DNA of 64,000 nt from UBA7957 sp965224675 (GCA_965224675.1 CBDDAA010000004.1:248001-312000), one strand, 5' to 3'; positions 15,232-24,409 are shown, counted from the first letter of the stretch. Program-made: numbers and translations. Notes: generated from the sequence alone by a model not told the origin.

Positions 15232-15708
15232 TCATCTCTTTTTTATAAATTCACTAATTGTGCTTTCAAGATTCGTAACATCAACATCACGTTGTACAAT
15301 ATAGGTATTGACAGAAGTAACCCCTTTTGCCTGATGTAAAGAGACTCTGGCCCGATCTAATGCAGAAACGTCACTAACTTCAAGTGCTATAAGAATGTCC
15401 AAATCTCCAAATAACAATTCGCATCTTTTAACACCGGGAATTTCCCATATTTCGTGTAAAATAGTGTGTGCCCGGGAAGTGTCTATACCAAGGGATATAT
15501 ACGCTTTTATTGCGGCGGATTGATTGCCATCTCCGCGTTCAATTGTAAATTTCCTAATGGTTCCATCCGACTTCAATTTGTTTAACAACGCATATGCTGA
15601 GCTACGCGAGATAAATAATTTTTTGCAGATTGCGTTGATTGAAATACGACTGTTTTGTTCCAATAACCTTAGTATTTTGTTTTTCTTGTCATCCAAATGG
15701 ACCTCCAT
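15232..15708 (-). CDS. Lrp/AsnC-family transcriptional regulator
   Basis: A 158-residue protein with an N-terminal winged helix-turn-helix (about 5-55, ISINAICKKLFISRSSAYALLNKL) and a C-terminal RAM-like ligand-binding domain (about 70-150, with LLFGDLDILIAL). Members bind amino acids and assemble as octamers on AT-rich inverted repeats. It is the only regulator gene in the island and converges on the exporter operon. It is the natural candidate to bind the four promoter modules, sensing an amino acid such as arginine or the product. No copy of the module is seen before its own gene. Confidence 0.9.
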   Translation of the reverse strand: MEVHLDDKKNKILRLLEQNSRISINAICKKLFISRSSAYALLNKLKSDGTIRKFTIERGDGNQSAAIKAYISLGIDTSRAHTILHEIWEIPGVKRCELLFGDLDILIALEVSDVSALDRARVSLHQAKGVTSVNTYIVQRDVDVTNLESTISEFIKKR

Positions 15709-15903
15709 AAACCAATATTATTCGCAAAACAGATAAATATATACGTTAACCCGAGAATCATAATTAAATAATAATAGAAAATTTCATTACCATTGGGAAG
15801 TAAAAAGGGTATGCAATAAAAATGTAGCTGTGTTAACGAATGTGATAATTAAGCCTTCTTTATTAATTTTATGATTATTTTTTCCAGATTTCCATTTATT
15901 TTA

Positions 15904-15933
15904 AAATCAAATCAAATCAAATCAAATCAAATC
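15904..15933. repeat. Six tandem copies of a 5-bp unit (AAATC)
   Basis: A perfect microsatellite at 15904-15933 that spans the stop codon of the minus-strand gene 15922-16476. On the coding strand the unit GATTT reads Asp-Leu-Ile-stop within 15 bases in any phase, so copy-number change would still end the protein quickly. Confidence 0.85.
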
Positions 15934-16476
15934 AAGTTGATCGTTGATTATTTCATTTAGACTCGGGAAGGATGATCGCTTTACTTTGCTTTCGTTGGAC
16001 CATAGGCGCGATGTATTTAAGGCTTTCGGGCAGTGAAAAAAAACTTCTTCTATGCTAATTTTTATTACACATTTTGGTGGTTTTTTTTCTAATGGGAAAA
16101 GACCTAATAACTCAGCGTCTGTTCTAAGTTCTGCCGTGCCATTTAGTCTTAGCGTTTCGTCAATGCCAGGTATTAGAAACAAGCAACCAACGTGGGAATT
16201 GTAAAGAAGATTCACTAAGCTATCCAGCCGATTATTCCCTCTCAGATCGGGAATTAGAATTGTATTATTGTTATATACGTACACAAATCCTTTTTCTCCA
16301 CCACGGGGAGAGCAATCGAATGAATCGGATAAATTTGATGTCGATATAACTACAAACGGTGATTTTTTGATAAAATTGATTGAGTGTTTTTCCAATTTTG
16401 TAAGTTGCTTTAATTTAGCTTTGTCTTTCGCAAACCCATAGATTTGGCGAAGCTCTTTTTCATTGGAAATTTTCAT
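15922..16476 (-). CDS. Pyridoxamine-5'-phosphate-oxidase-family FMN-binding protein
   Basis: A 184-residue protein with the split-barrel flavin-binding fold. Recognisable blocks are FVVISTS, DCSPRGG, ILIPDLRGNNRLDSLVNLL and an RLNGTAEL strand, as in the MSMEG_1061 subgroup. Such proteins bind FMN or F420 and reduce or oxidise varied small molecules. It stands alone on the minus strand next to the Lrp-type regulator. Membership of the cluster is possible, but no shared promoter module supports it. The last residues lie in the AAATC repeat. Confidence 0.85.
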   Translation of the reverse strand: MKISNEKELRQIYGFAKDKAKLKQLTKLEKHSINFIKKSPFVVISTSNLSDSFDCSPRGGEKGFVYVYNNNTILIPDLRGNNRLDSLVNLLYNSHVGCLFLIPGIDETLRLNGTAELRTDAELLGLFPLEKKPPKCVIKISIEEVFFHCPKALNTSRLWSNESKVKRSSFPSLNEIINDQLDLI

Positions 16477-17128
16477 TGTTTGCTACATCCGAGTAAAAAA
16501 TTGAGGCCCTTGTTTTTATAAGTCATCTCTGCTGAAAAATGGATTTATAAAAAATATCTTTAAAGTCGAACCGCGTAAAATATTATTATTTCCTGTGTTA
16601 AATAACTGTGTGGAGACCGTAGCAGGTAATAATGGCGGCTTCATTGTTAATAATGCATTCTATATTTTTATTCGCATCAAAGTAGGATTAGTACTACAAT
16701 CGATCAGCTTCCCACATTTCATTCTTTTACGCTTGTTGTGCATATTAGCAACTAAGAATGTAAATATTTATGATTTTAGAATCAGTATAAACGCAAGATA
16801 ATAACGTCAATAATAAGTTAGCGTCAAGTGAGTTGCGATCCATCAATATTAATCTTTTGCTGTTGCAAGAATATTTGGCAGGAGAAGTGATGGGTGAAAT
16901 ATGAATTACGATTTGATCAGTGTAAATTGGTATGCAAGGCTACAAAACTAACCCTGTTGAATGTTCCTCAGCCTGGCTTCAATATACAGGGCAATCTTAG
17001 AACGATGGACGTAGCTTTGGCATCCATTGGGTGAGTGTATGAATGTCCCTACTTTATTGGTTGGCCTCTTATGCGACCGCCCTGATACAATGTAGCTCTA
17101 GCATTAAATTAAGAACAGGAGATAAAAG
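16477..17128. other. Intergenic stretch, nothing convincing
   Basis: About 650 bp without a supported gene at the right border of the island. A 68-codon plus-strand frame (16595-16801) has no start context or family resemblance. Composition becomes less AT-rich from about 17 kb on. Confidence 0.5.
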
Positions 17129-17584
17129 ATGGCAGTCGCGATATTATTCCATTTATTGAGCGTGGTTATATGGGTAGGGGGAATGTTTTTCGCCTGGGTG
17201 GTTTTACGGCCAGCAGCGGCTGAAAAGCTTCAAGGGCCCGAAAGGTTGAATTTGTGGAATGCGGTATTTAAGAATTTTTTCCGTTGGGTCTGGGCAACAA
17301 TTATTCTTATTTTGCTGACAGGCTACTATATGGTTTTCAGTGTATTTGGCGGTATGGCAGCAGTTGGCATGCATATCCACATTATGCAGGGACTGGGAAT
17401 TGTCATGATGCTTATTTATGCACATTTGTTTTTTGCGTCTTATGCTCGTTTTAAGCGACATGTAAGTGCTGAAGATTTCGCTGAAGCTGCAGCAGAACTT
17501 GCTACGATACGTAAAACAGTCGGATTCAACTTGCTTATTGGCTTGCTGGTTATTGGCGTTGCCGTCGTGGGTAAATACACTTAG
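17129..17584 (+). CDS. CopD-family-like inner membrane protein
   Basis: A 151-residue protein with four hydrophobic segments (about 4-26, 50-72, 80-103 and 130-149) and conserved-looking His and Trp residues (FHLLSVVIWVGGMFF, IHIMQGLG). This pattern matches small CopD-type integral membrane proteins. The role is uncertain: copper handling or heme-linked redox has been proposed for the family. GGAGAT sits ahead of the ATG. Confidence 0.75.
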   Translation: MAVAILFHLLSVVIWVGGMFFAWVVLRPAAAEKLQGPERLNLWNAVFKNFFRWVWATIILILLTGYYMVFSVFGGMAAVGMHIHIMQGLGIVMMLIYAHLFFASYARFKRHVSAEDFAEAAAELATIRKTVGFNLLIGLLVIGVAVVGKYT

Positions 17585-17636
17585 CATGTGACGCACCAGC
17601 GCCCTGTTGAAACTGTCAGGTTGCTATGTGAAGCCC

Positions 17637-17701
17637 TACTCCAATAACGTGGATGAGCGCTTTCTGCGCCCTGTATTCATCAATACTACGTTGTTGGAGT
17701 A
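17637..17701. repeat. 65-bp imperfect palindrome related to the MITE-like element at 27145-27489
   Basis: Arms 17637-17650 and 17688-17701 match at 13 of 14 positions. The 20 bases 17646-17665 are identical to 27328-27347 inside the larger element, so the two derive from the same repeat family. It lies between the CopD-like gene and the frameshifted VOC gene. Confidence 0.65.
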
Positions 17702-17717
17702 CTAGTGAGGGATAGAA

Positions 17718-18102
17718 ATGCAGGAAATAGATATCGATCATTGCGTGATACATGTTTCTGACTGGGTTCGGTCTACTAAATTCTATTGCGAAGTTATGGG
17801 TGGAGATGTGCTTCCAGCCGGCAACGGCTGGTCGTTCAGGTTCGGAAATGCCCAGTTAAACTGTGCTGGGCCAAATGTACATGGTGGTCCAGTTGCAAGA
17901 CTTCCCGTGCAACCGGGGTGGTAGTGACTTGTGTTTTGTCTGGCCGGGGCATATCGATAAAGCAATAGCACATTTAGAAAAACACGATATTGATATCGAA
18001 GTTGGTCCAGTGGAAAGGTTCGGCTCAAAGGGAAACGGTATAAGTATCTATTTTAGAGATCCTGACCGATCACTGATAGAATTCATATCATATGAAATCT
18101 GA
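17718..18102 (+). pseudogene. VOC/glyoxalase-family protein, frameshifted
   Basis: The first frame (17718-17924) encodes the N-terminal half of a vicinal-oxygen-chelate protein (DHCVIHVSD, FYCEVMGG), ending in PVQPGW-stop. The C-terminal half continues in another frame, GSDLCFVW to YFRDPDRSLIEFISYE, ending at 18102. Removing one G from the GGGG run near 17915-17918 restores a single protein of about 128 residues that matches the family end to end. It is either a recent single-base disruption or a sequencing error. These proteins are metal-dependent lyases, dioxygenases or antibiotic-binding proteins; no specific function is assigned. Confidence 0.85.
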
Positions 18103-18192
18103 AAATCTAAATTTAAAACTTAACAAGTCCAAGTTAATTGGCGACGATAGGTTTTAAATACGTAGTTTATAACTGAGTTTATTGTGGAATAA

Positions 18193-19059
18193 ATGATGTC
18201 AGGAAAGTATAGAGTCCCTTTTGATGGCAGTTTTACACTTGCACATTTGCAATGTCGGGTGGATAACCCAGCCGATTTGGACGACGATTACTTCAAGAGG
18301 AAACTAAAAAAGGAGGTTCGAAGAATCAGTCGTTTGCAGGAGGTGCTCTATGCTCATGACAAACATTCGGTACTACTTGTTTTCCAGGCAATGGATGCGG
18401 CCGGAAAGGACAGTACCATTCGGGCTGTGATGCGAGGAATCAATCCTGCTGGATGCCAGGTTTCTTCCTTTAAACAGCCCTCATCAGAAGAGCTGGATCA
18501 CGATTTTCTATGGCGAATAAACAAACGATTACCTGAAAGAGGCCGTATCGGAGTGTTCAACAGAAGTCATTACGAAGATGTGCTTGTAGTAAAAGTGCAT
18601 CCGGAATATCTAGACTCCGCTAAACTACCCGATGAGATTGATCTGCAGAGCCTCTGGCAGCAGCGTTATCAATCAATCCGAAACTTTGAAAAACACGCAG
18701 CCAGAAATGGCACTCTCGTGCTAAAATTTTGGTTAAATGTTTCTCTGCAAGAGCAGCGTGTCCGGTTTTTATCGAGACTGGACAATGCTGACAAATTTTG
18801 GAAATACTCATCCGGTGATCTTGACGAAAGGGCGCGCTGGTCAGATTATATGATGGCCTATGAATCTGCGCTGAATGCGACTTCGCGAAAATGGGCGCCT
18901 TGGTATGTAATTCCAGCTGATAACAAGCCTTATATGCGTTATTGTGTTGCAAGAATTATACGAAAAAAACTTGAAAAACTGGATATGGCTTACCCTCAGG
19001 TGTCAGAGCAAAAAATCAGCGACATTAAAAAGGATCGATTGATTTTGGGAGCACAGTAA
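18193..19059 (+). CDS. PPK2-family polyphosphate:nucleotide phosphotransferase
   Basis: A 288-residue protein with the PPK2 P-loop (FQAMDAAGKDST), the lid-region arginines, and the Walker B-like block GVFNRSHYEDVLV. The stretch PSSEELDHDFLW is characteristic of the subgroup that phosphorylates AMP or ADP from polyphosphate. The enzyme therefore likely regenerates nucleotides from polyphosphate in the cytoplasm. Two adjacent ATG codons at 18193 and 18196 could serve as start. It converges with dsbD across a shared hairpin. Confidence 0.92.
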   Translation: MMSGKYRVPFDGSFTLAHLQCRVDNPADLDDDYFKRKLKKEVRRISRLQEVLYAHDKHSVLLVFQAMDAAGKDSTIRAVMRGINPAGCQVSSFKQPSSEELDHDFLWRINKRLPERGRIGVFNRSHYEDVLVVKVHPEYLDSAKLPDEIDLQSLWQQRYQSIRNFEKHAARNGTLVLKFWLNVSLQEQRVRFLSRLDNADKFWKYSSGDLDERARWSDYMMAYESALNATSRKWAPWYVIPADNKPYMRYCVARIIRKKLEKLDMAYPQVSEQKISDIKKDRLILGAQ

Positions 19060-19072
19060 TATTGTCACATTA

Positions 19073-19092
19073 AACATTCCTGTCGGAATGTT
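19073..19092. terminator. Bidirectional hairpin between ppk2 and dsbD
   Basis: A perfect 8-bp stem (19073-19080 and 19085-19092) with a four-base loop lies between the two convergent stop codons. It probably serves transcripts from both sides, although only short T-runs flank it. Confidence 0.55.
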
Positions 19093-19097
19093 GAGTA

Positions 19098-21380
19098 TTA
19101 GTTTACCGCTTTGATAACCAACTGCGAAAACTTCCCAGCATCCATATATCCAACTACTCGTGAATTGCGCTGCTCCTGTCCATTTTTGTCGTAGAAAATA
19201 ATGGCAGGGGGACCAAAAAGACGAAAGTGCTTCAACAGCGCCTTATCTTGATCGTCATTTTTAGTGACATCAGCTTGAAGCAATACTGTCTTAGATAAAG
19301 CGGCTTGAACGTTGCCTTCGGAGAACGTGTATGTCTCCATTTCTTTACAACTTATGCACCAGTCCGCATAAAAATCCAGCATGACGGATTGATTATTGTT
19401 CTTGGCTTTTATTAGCTCACCCTCAAGATCTGCAATACTTTTAATGGGTTTAAATGCCAGATGTTCTTCTGAGGATTGCGAACTCCCTGGATTACCCACC
19501 GATGCAAACACGCCCTTCAAGGGTTTAATAAAACCCGTGCCGCCTGATGCAGCGCCAATCAAGAGCATACCGCCATAAAGAAGGGAGACAAGGCCGAACC
19601 CTTTCCATAGCTTTGCCCAACCCGCTTTGTTCTCAGGAACCGGGTCCAGGGCGCCCATGTAGATGCCGACAACTATAACTAAAACAGCCGCTAAGGCCAT
19701 AGTCACGTAAAGCGGTAAAATCCTCTCAAGCATCCAGATTGCAAGCGCCAGCAATAACACCCCAAATACTGATTTGGTGATATCCATCCAGGCACCGGCT
19801 CTGGGTAGGAATTTACCGGCTGAAACGCCTATGACTATGAGTGGTATGCCCATGCCGATGCTAAGTGAAAAAAGAGCAACACCACCGACAAGCGCATCTC
19901 CAGTCTGTGCAATATAAATCAGAGCGCCTACGAGTGGCGCTGTTACGCAGGGACCAACTATTAAAGCCGATAACAAGCCCATGATTGCAACACCGGCAAG
20001 TGTCCCGCCTTTTTGATTGTTGCTCATGGCGGTTAGCTTGTTCTGAATTGAGGCCGGCATTTGTAATTCATAGAAGCCGAACATGGAGAGTGAGAGTAAT
20101 ACAAATAAAAATGCAAAGGCTGATAATATCCACGGATTTTGAAATACCGCTTGTACATTCTCACCCGATAATCCCACTATGATGCCGACTACTGTGTAGG
20201 TCGCTGCCATTGCCAGTACAAACACCACTGAATATAATAATGATCGGCGTGTTGTTATGGTCTCACCCTGCCCAACAATAATGCTCGACAAGATTGGTAT
20301 CATGGGAAAGACACAAGGGGTGAATGCCAATAGTAATCCCAATCCGAAAAAACTCAACACTATGCCCCAAAGGTTATTAGAGGATAGTGAATTTGCAATC
20401 TGATCCTGTTCCGATAGATTTTGGCTCGGGGAGTCGATCGTTGAGGTTACGGAATTTTCCTGGGCATTTGCGGTTGAGATAAATGACCAGCTAATGGGTA
20501 ACTCCTTTTTTATGGGCGGGTAACAGATGCCGGCATCAGCACATCCCTGATAGCTTAGTTTTATTGTACCTTGTCCTTCTTTTTGCAAAGTCTCAAATGG
20601 TACTGTGGCAGTAGCTGTGTTTCGAAATACTTCAGTCTTTCCAAAAAATGGATCATCCTTAATCTTACCCTTGGAAAATACCGGCTTACCCAGGCTATTG
20701 CCGTTGCTGTCTATGAGTTCAAAAGCGAATTTATCCTTATAAAGATAATAACCTTCAGCAATAGCCCAACTGATAGGAATTTCATTTTTTTGAATGGTAT
20801 TAATTCCAGGAATAAATGCCACATCCGGGTCTAGGAATTCATCATCATTGCCGAGTCCACCACTTAATGAGGCTGCCAGAGCAGATAAGGAATTTTTCTT
20901 GGACTTTTCGGGACCAGGATTTACGTTTATTTCATTTAGAGCCAAGGTGAAAGGTAATGTCATCGGCGGATAACAAATTCCCAAATCGGCACAGCCCTGT
21001 GAGGTGACTTCCAGCTCAAGCTGCCTCATTCCAGTTGCAGCACTAATGTCTGATGAAACAGTTACATTTTTTCGATAGGTCTCTATGGTGCCAAAAAATT
21101 CATCTTCCTTGGTTTTCCCAGGAGGAGAGCTTAATGCTGCTATTTCGATACCCTGAGTCTTTGAAGCAAATTTAATTTTGTTTCGATAAAGGTAATAGCC
21201 ATCTGCAATCTTGATTTCGACGCTGATTCGGTTGTTGTCATCAATACTCGCGGTGGTTGCGAATGCTTTTTCTGGCTCAAGTAATTCGTCTTCATCAATT
21301 GCAGCGTACGCGGGTCCATAGGTCAGAAGAATAAATAAAAGCCCGATAGATCTTAAAAATTTGTTCATTCCAAGTCTCAA
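19098..21380 (-). CDS. dsbD: Thiol:disulfide interchange protein DsbD with duplicated alpha domain
   Basis: A 760-residue protein that transfers electrons from cytoplasmic thioredoxin to the periplasm. A signal sequence is followed by two consecutive DsbD-alpha domains (about 30-150 and 180-298). Each carries the redox pair in the same setting, QGCADLGICYPP (Cys130/136) and QGCADAGICYPP (Cys280/286). Then comes the eight-helix membrane domain (about 338-600) with FTPCVFP and GPCVTAP, and a C-terminal thioredoxin-like domain with WCISC. E. coli DsbD has one alpha domain. The alternative start at Met5 (21368) gives a better-shaped signal peptide. Confidence 0.95.
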   Translation of the reverse strand: MRLGMNKFLRSIGLLFILLTYGPAYAAIDEDELLEPEKAFATTASIDDNNRISVEIKIADGYYLYRNKIKFASKTQGIEIAALSSPPGKTKEDEFFGTIETYRKNVTVSSDISAATGMRQLELEVTSQGCADLGICYPPMTLPFTLALNEINVNPGPEKSKKNSLSALAASLSGGLGNDDEFLDPDVAFIPGINTIQKNEIPISWAIAEGYYLYKDKFAFELIDSNGNSLGKPVFSKGKIKDDPFFGKTEVFRNTATATVPFETLQKEGQGTIKLSYQGCADAGICYPPIKKELPISWSFISTANAQENSVTSTIDSPSQNLSEQDQIANSLSSNNLWGIVLSFFGLGLLLAFTPCVFPMIPILSSIIVGQGETITTRRSLLYSVVFVLAMAATYTVVGIIVGLSGENVQAVFQNPWILSAFAFLFVLLSLSMFGFYELQMPASIQNKLTAMSNNQKGGTLAGVAIMGLLSALIVGPCVTAPLVGALIYIAQTGDALVGGVALFSLSIGMGIPLIVIGVSAGKFLPRAGAWMDITKSVFGVLLLALAIWMLERILPLYVTMALAAVLVIVVGIYMGALDPVPENKAGWAKLWKGFGLVSLLYGGMLLIGAASGGTGFIKPLKGVFASVGNPGSSQSSEEHLAFKPIKSIADLEGELIKAKNNNQSVMLDFYADWCISCKEMETYTFSEGNVQAALSKTVLLQADVTKNDDQDKALLKHFRLFGPPAIIFYDKNGQEQRNSRVVGYMDAGKFSQLVIKAVN

Positions 21381-21712
21381 AATATCTACTTACAGTTTTT
21401 TGCTCAAGCAGCATTAACGTAATATTGACAGAAGCCTCTATCTGAAGTTCAGAGTCAGTGACCATTATATAGCGTGAATCAGACAAAAAGCAGTTATCGT
21501 AAATGGGTATTTATTTTTTACACAGCTAAAGTGCATAAATCCAGGCACATGAAAATATGCCGTGTAATAAATCTGCAACTTCACCTGAATCGTGCAGAAA
21601 TCGGACGGTCTGTATTTTCATGAACCAGCAAAGCTATTAGCACTACACAACTGTATTGGCAGAAATGGGCTTGAGTTAAACCTCAATGTTCACATATTAT
21701 GAGTAGTGAATT
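21381..21712. other. Divergent promoter region dsbD / fxsA
   Basis: About 330 bp between divergently transcribed genes. No gene, repeat or recognisable operator was seen. Confidence 0.5.
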
Positions 21713-22189
21713 ATGTTTGCGAGGTCGCTTGTGTTCCCGTTTATTTTTGTACTCTTCGTTGTTATGCCTGTCATTGAAATTGCAATACTGATTAAAGTCG
21801 GCGGAATACTGGGGGTTTGGACAACTATTATCATTGTGATTTTTACCGCTGTGCTTGGTACAGTCATGTTACGCGCACAAAGTTTATCAACAATTCAGTC
21901 AGTTCAGTCCCGCATGAATGCTGGCCAGCTTCCGGCCATGCAGATGATGGAAGGTGTTGTGCTGCTGATCGGAGGCGTATTGCTACTAACGCCAGGATTT
22001 ATTACCGATGGCCTGGGTTTTTTTTGCCTGATTCCACAAACCCGACGTTGGCTGCTGAAAAAAGCGATTGCTCGTGCAAAAGTGAGTGTATTTTCAGGGC
22101 ACCCATCTTCAGATACGAACACTGCTGATAAGCGTAAGGACAAAGCAGATCCCGGAGTAATTGAAGGAAAATTTCGCAGAGAAGATTAG
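21713..22189 (+). CDS. fxsA: FxsA-family membrane protein
   Basis: A 158-residue protein with hydrophobic segments near residues 5-25, 30-50 and 72-98, and the family blocks PVIEIAILIKVGG, TAVLGTVMLRAQ and LLTPGFITDGLGF. E. coli FxsA is an inner-membrane protein that relieves F-plasmid exclusion of phage T7; its normal role is unclear. The position just upstream of groESL is common in gammaproteobacteria. Confidence 0.9.
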   Translation: MFARSLVFPFIFVLFVVMPVIEIAILIKVGGILGVWTTIIIVIFTAVLGTVMLRAQSLSTIQSVQSRMNAGQLPAMQMMEGVVLLIGGVLLLTPGFITDGLGFFCLIPQTRRWLLKKAIARAKVSVFSGHPSSDTNTADKRKDKADPGVIEGKFRRED

Positions 22190-22318
22190 CTGACTGTATG
22201 ATGTTGCTTTGGTTATAATCAGCGGATATCCGCTCGGCTAAATTCCCGCCAATACCTGTCAAATCTGGTACCAAATCGAGTAAATGCTTAATCTTTGAAA
22301 AATATTGATCGTTCTGAC

Positions 22319-22346
22319 TTGATTTTGAAAGTTTCGTCGTTATCAT
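22319..22346 (+). promoter_or_regulatory. Candidate sigma-70 promoter of groESL
   Basis: TTGATT (22319-22324) and TATCAT (22341-22346), 16-bp spacer. It ends at the CIRCE operator, so repressor binding would block the start site. Confidence 0.6.
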
Positions 22347-22372
22347 TAGCACTCAATTCAAGGGAGTGCTAA
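22346..22372. promoter_or_regulatory. CIRCE operator (HrcA binding site)
   Basis: A perfect match to the CIRCE consensus: TTAGCACTC, nine bases, GAGTGCTAA. It lies 45 bp before groES. HrcA represses chaperonin genes through this element and is released on heat shock. The genome should therefore encode hrcA, outside this window. Confidence 0.97.
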
Positions 22373-22417
22373 CAAGTCCTCCATTTTTATTTAACCCCTT
22401 TCTGGAGAAATTCATAA

Positions 22418-22705
22418 ATGAGCATTCGTCCATTACATGATCGCGTGGTCATAAAGCGTATGGAAGAAGAACGTACCAGCGCTGGTGGCATCGTTATTCC
22501 TGATTCCGCAACAGAAAAACCAATCCGAGGTGAAGTCCTCGCAGTTGGCAATGGCAAGATCGCTGAGAACGGTGAGGTACGTCCGCTGGATGTAAAAGTG
22601 GGTGACCAGGTTCTGTTTGGTAAATACTCAGGTACTGAAGTCAAGATTGATGGTGACGAGATTCTGGTGATGCGTGAAGACGACATCATGGGTGTTCTTG
22701 AATAA
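22418..22705 (+). CDS. groS: Co-chaperonin GroES
   Basis: A 95-residue GroES with the standard start (RPLHDRVVIKR), the mobile loop (EERTSAGGIVIPDSA) and the C-terminal DDIMGVLE. It forms the heptameric lid of the GroEL folding chamber. It is followed by groEL after 51 bp and is governed by the CIRCE element. Confidence 0.98.
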   Translation: MSIRPLHDRVVIKRMEEERTSAGGIVIPDSATEKPIRGEVLAVGNGKIAENGEVRPLDVKVGDQVLFGKYSGTEVKIDGDEILVMREDDIMGVLE

Positions 22706-22756
22706 AGCCGATTCATAAAATTTACTGATCAAACTATTTTTTGAGGAATAGAGAGA

Positions 22757-24409
22757 ATGAGTGCTAAAGACGTACGATTTTCTGATGACGCACGCGCAAA
22801 AATGCTTCGCGGTGTGGACATCCTGGCAAATGCCGTAAAAGTGACACTTGGACCAAAAGGTCGCAATGTTATATTGGATAAATCTTTCGGTGCACCTACC
22901 GTGACTAAGGACGGTGTATCAGTCGCGAAGGAAATAGAACTGGAAGACAAATTTGAAAATATGGGTGCACAGATGGTGAAGGAAGTTGCATCTCACACAT
23001 CTGATGTGGCTGGAGATGGGACCACAACTGCAACTGTACTCGCCCAGAGTATTGTTCGAGAAGGTCTGAAATCCGTAGCTGCAGGCATGAATCCTATGGA
23101 TTTAAAGCGAGGTCTTGATAAGGCAGTAGCTGCTGCTGTTGAGTCATTGGCCGCTATGTCAAAACCTTGTAGCGATGCAAGCGCTATCGCACAAGTGGGT
23201 ACAATCTCAGCAAACAGTGACAGCAGTATTGGTCAGATCATTGCTGATGCCATGGAAAAAGTTGGCAAAGAAGGCGTTATTACAGTTGAAGAAGGCAAAA
23301 CACTGGATAACGAACTTGAAGTGGTGGAAGGCATGCAATTTGATCGCGGATACCTTTCTCCCTACTTTATTACTGATCAGGACAATATGAGTGCGGAGAT
23401 GGAAGATCCCTACATTCTGTTGCACGATAAGAAGATTTCCAACATCCGTGAGCTGTTACCTGCTCTGGAAGCTGTTGCTAAAGCAAGTAAGCCATTGCTG
23501 ATTATCGCAGAAGATATCGATGGCGAGGCGCTTGCTACATTGGTTGTGAACAGTATGCGCGGCATTATAAAAGCCTGTGCAGTCAAGGCGCCAGGTTTTG
23601 GAGACCGACGAAAAGCTATGTTACAAGATCTAGCTGTTCTTACAGGCGGTCAGGTCATCTCCGAAGAAGTTGGCCTTTCCCTTGATAAGATTACCTTGGA
23701 AGATTTAGGTACTGCCAAGCGGGTAACGATTGACAAAGAGAATACAATCGTTGTTGATGGCGCAGGAAATAAGGACGATATATCGGCCCGTGTTGAGCAA
23801 ATTCGTACTCAGGTTGAGCAATCGACTTCAGATTATGACCGAGAGAAATTGCAAGAACGTGTTGCTAAGCTGGCAGGTGGTGTAGCGGTTATTAAAGTTG
23901 GTGCTGCAACAGAAGTTGAAATGAAAGAGAAGAAAGATCGTGTTGATGACGCGCTACATGCAACCCGGGCAGCAGTCGAGGAAGGTATCGTGGCTGGTGG
24001 TGGAGTTGCCCTGATTCGCGCTTGTTCTGCTGTTGATGATTTGAAAGGTGATAATCATGATCAAAACGTCGGTATTGATATAGCACGACGTGCGATGGAA
24101 GAGCCTCTGCGCCAAATCGTTGCTAATGCAGGTGGAGAGCCATCTGTAGTTGTCAACCAGGTTTGCCAGAATGAAGGTGACTATGGTTACAACGCTGGAA
24201 CAAACGAGTATGGTGACATGGTCGCCAACGGCATACTCGATCCAACAAAAGTGACTCGTGCAGCACTTCAAAATGCTGCATCTATCGCTGGTTTAATGAT
24301 TACCACCGAAGCGATGATCGCTGATCTTCCTAAACCTGAAGCGGCTGCTGGCGGCGCACCTGATATGGGCGGTATGGGTGGTATGGGTGGTATGGGCGGT
24401 ATGATGTAG
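22757..24409 (+). CDS. groL: Chaperonin GroEL
   Basis: A 550-residue chaperonin with the ATP-binding signature GDGTTTATVLAQ, the apical region and the GGM-repeat tail (GGMGGMGGM...). Length is normal for the family. It folds cytosolic proteins with GroES. GAGGAATAG precedes the ATG. Confidence 0.98.
   Translation: MSAKDVRFSDDARAKMLRGVDILANAVKVTLGPKGRNVILDKSFGAPTVTKDGVSVAKEIELEDKFENMGAQMVKEVASHTSDVAGDGTTTATVLAQSIVREGLKSVAAGMNPMDLKRGLDKAVAAAVESLAAMSKPCSDASAIAQVGTISANSDSSIGQIIADAMEKVGKEGVITVEEGKTLDNELEVVEGMQFDRGYLSPYFITDQDNMSAEMEDPYILLHDKKISNIRELLPALEAVAKASKPLLIIAEDIDGEALATLVVNSMRGIIKACAVKAPGFGDRRKAMLQDLAVLTGGQVISEEVGLSLDKITLEDLGTAKRVTIDKENTIVVDGAGNKDDISARVEQIRTQVEQSTSDYDREKLQERVAKLAGGVAVIKVGAATEVEMKEKKDRVDDALHATRAAVEEGIVAGGGVALIRACSAVDDLKGDNHDQNVGIDIARRAMEEPLRQIVANAGGEPSVVVNQVCQNEGDYGYNAGTNEYGDMVANGILDPTKVTRAALQNAASIAGLMITTEAMIADLPKPEAAAGGAPDMGGMGGMGGMGGMM

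Noticed and set aside
15904..15933. AAATC tandem repeat as a phase-variation switch
   Set aside because: It lies at the stop codon, and every phase of the repeat ends translation within a few codons, so switching would hardly change the protein.
15904..15933. CRISPR-like array
   Set aside because: The unit is only 5 bp with no spacers; no other regularly spaced repeats or cas genes were seen in the window.
16595..16801. 68-codon plus-strand frame
   Set aside because: No ribosome-binding site, no recognisable motif, no operon partner.
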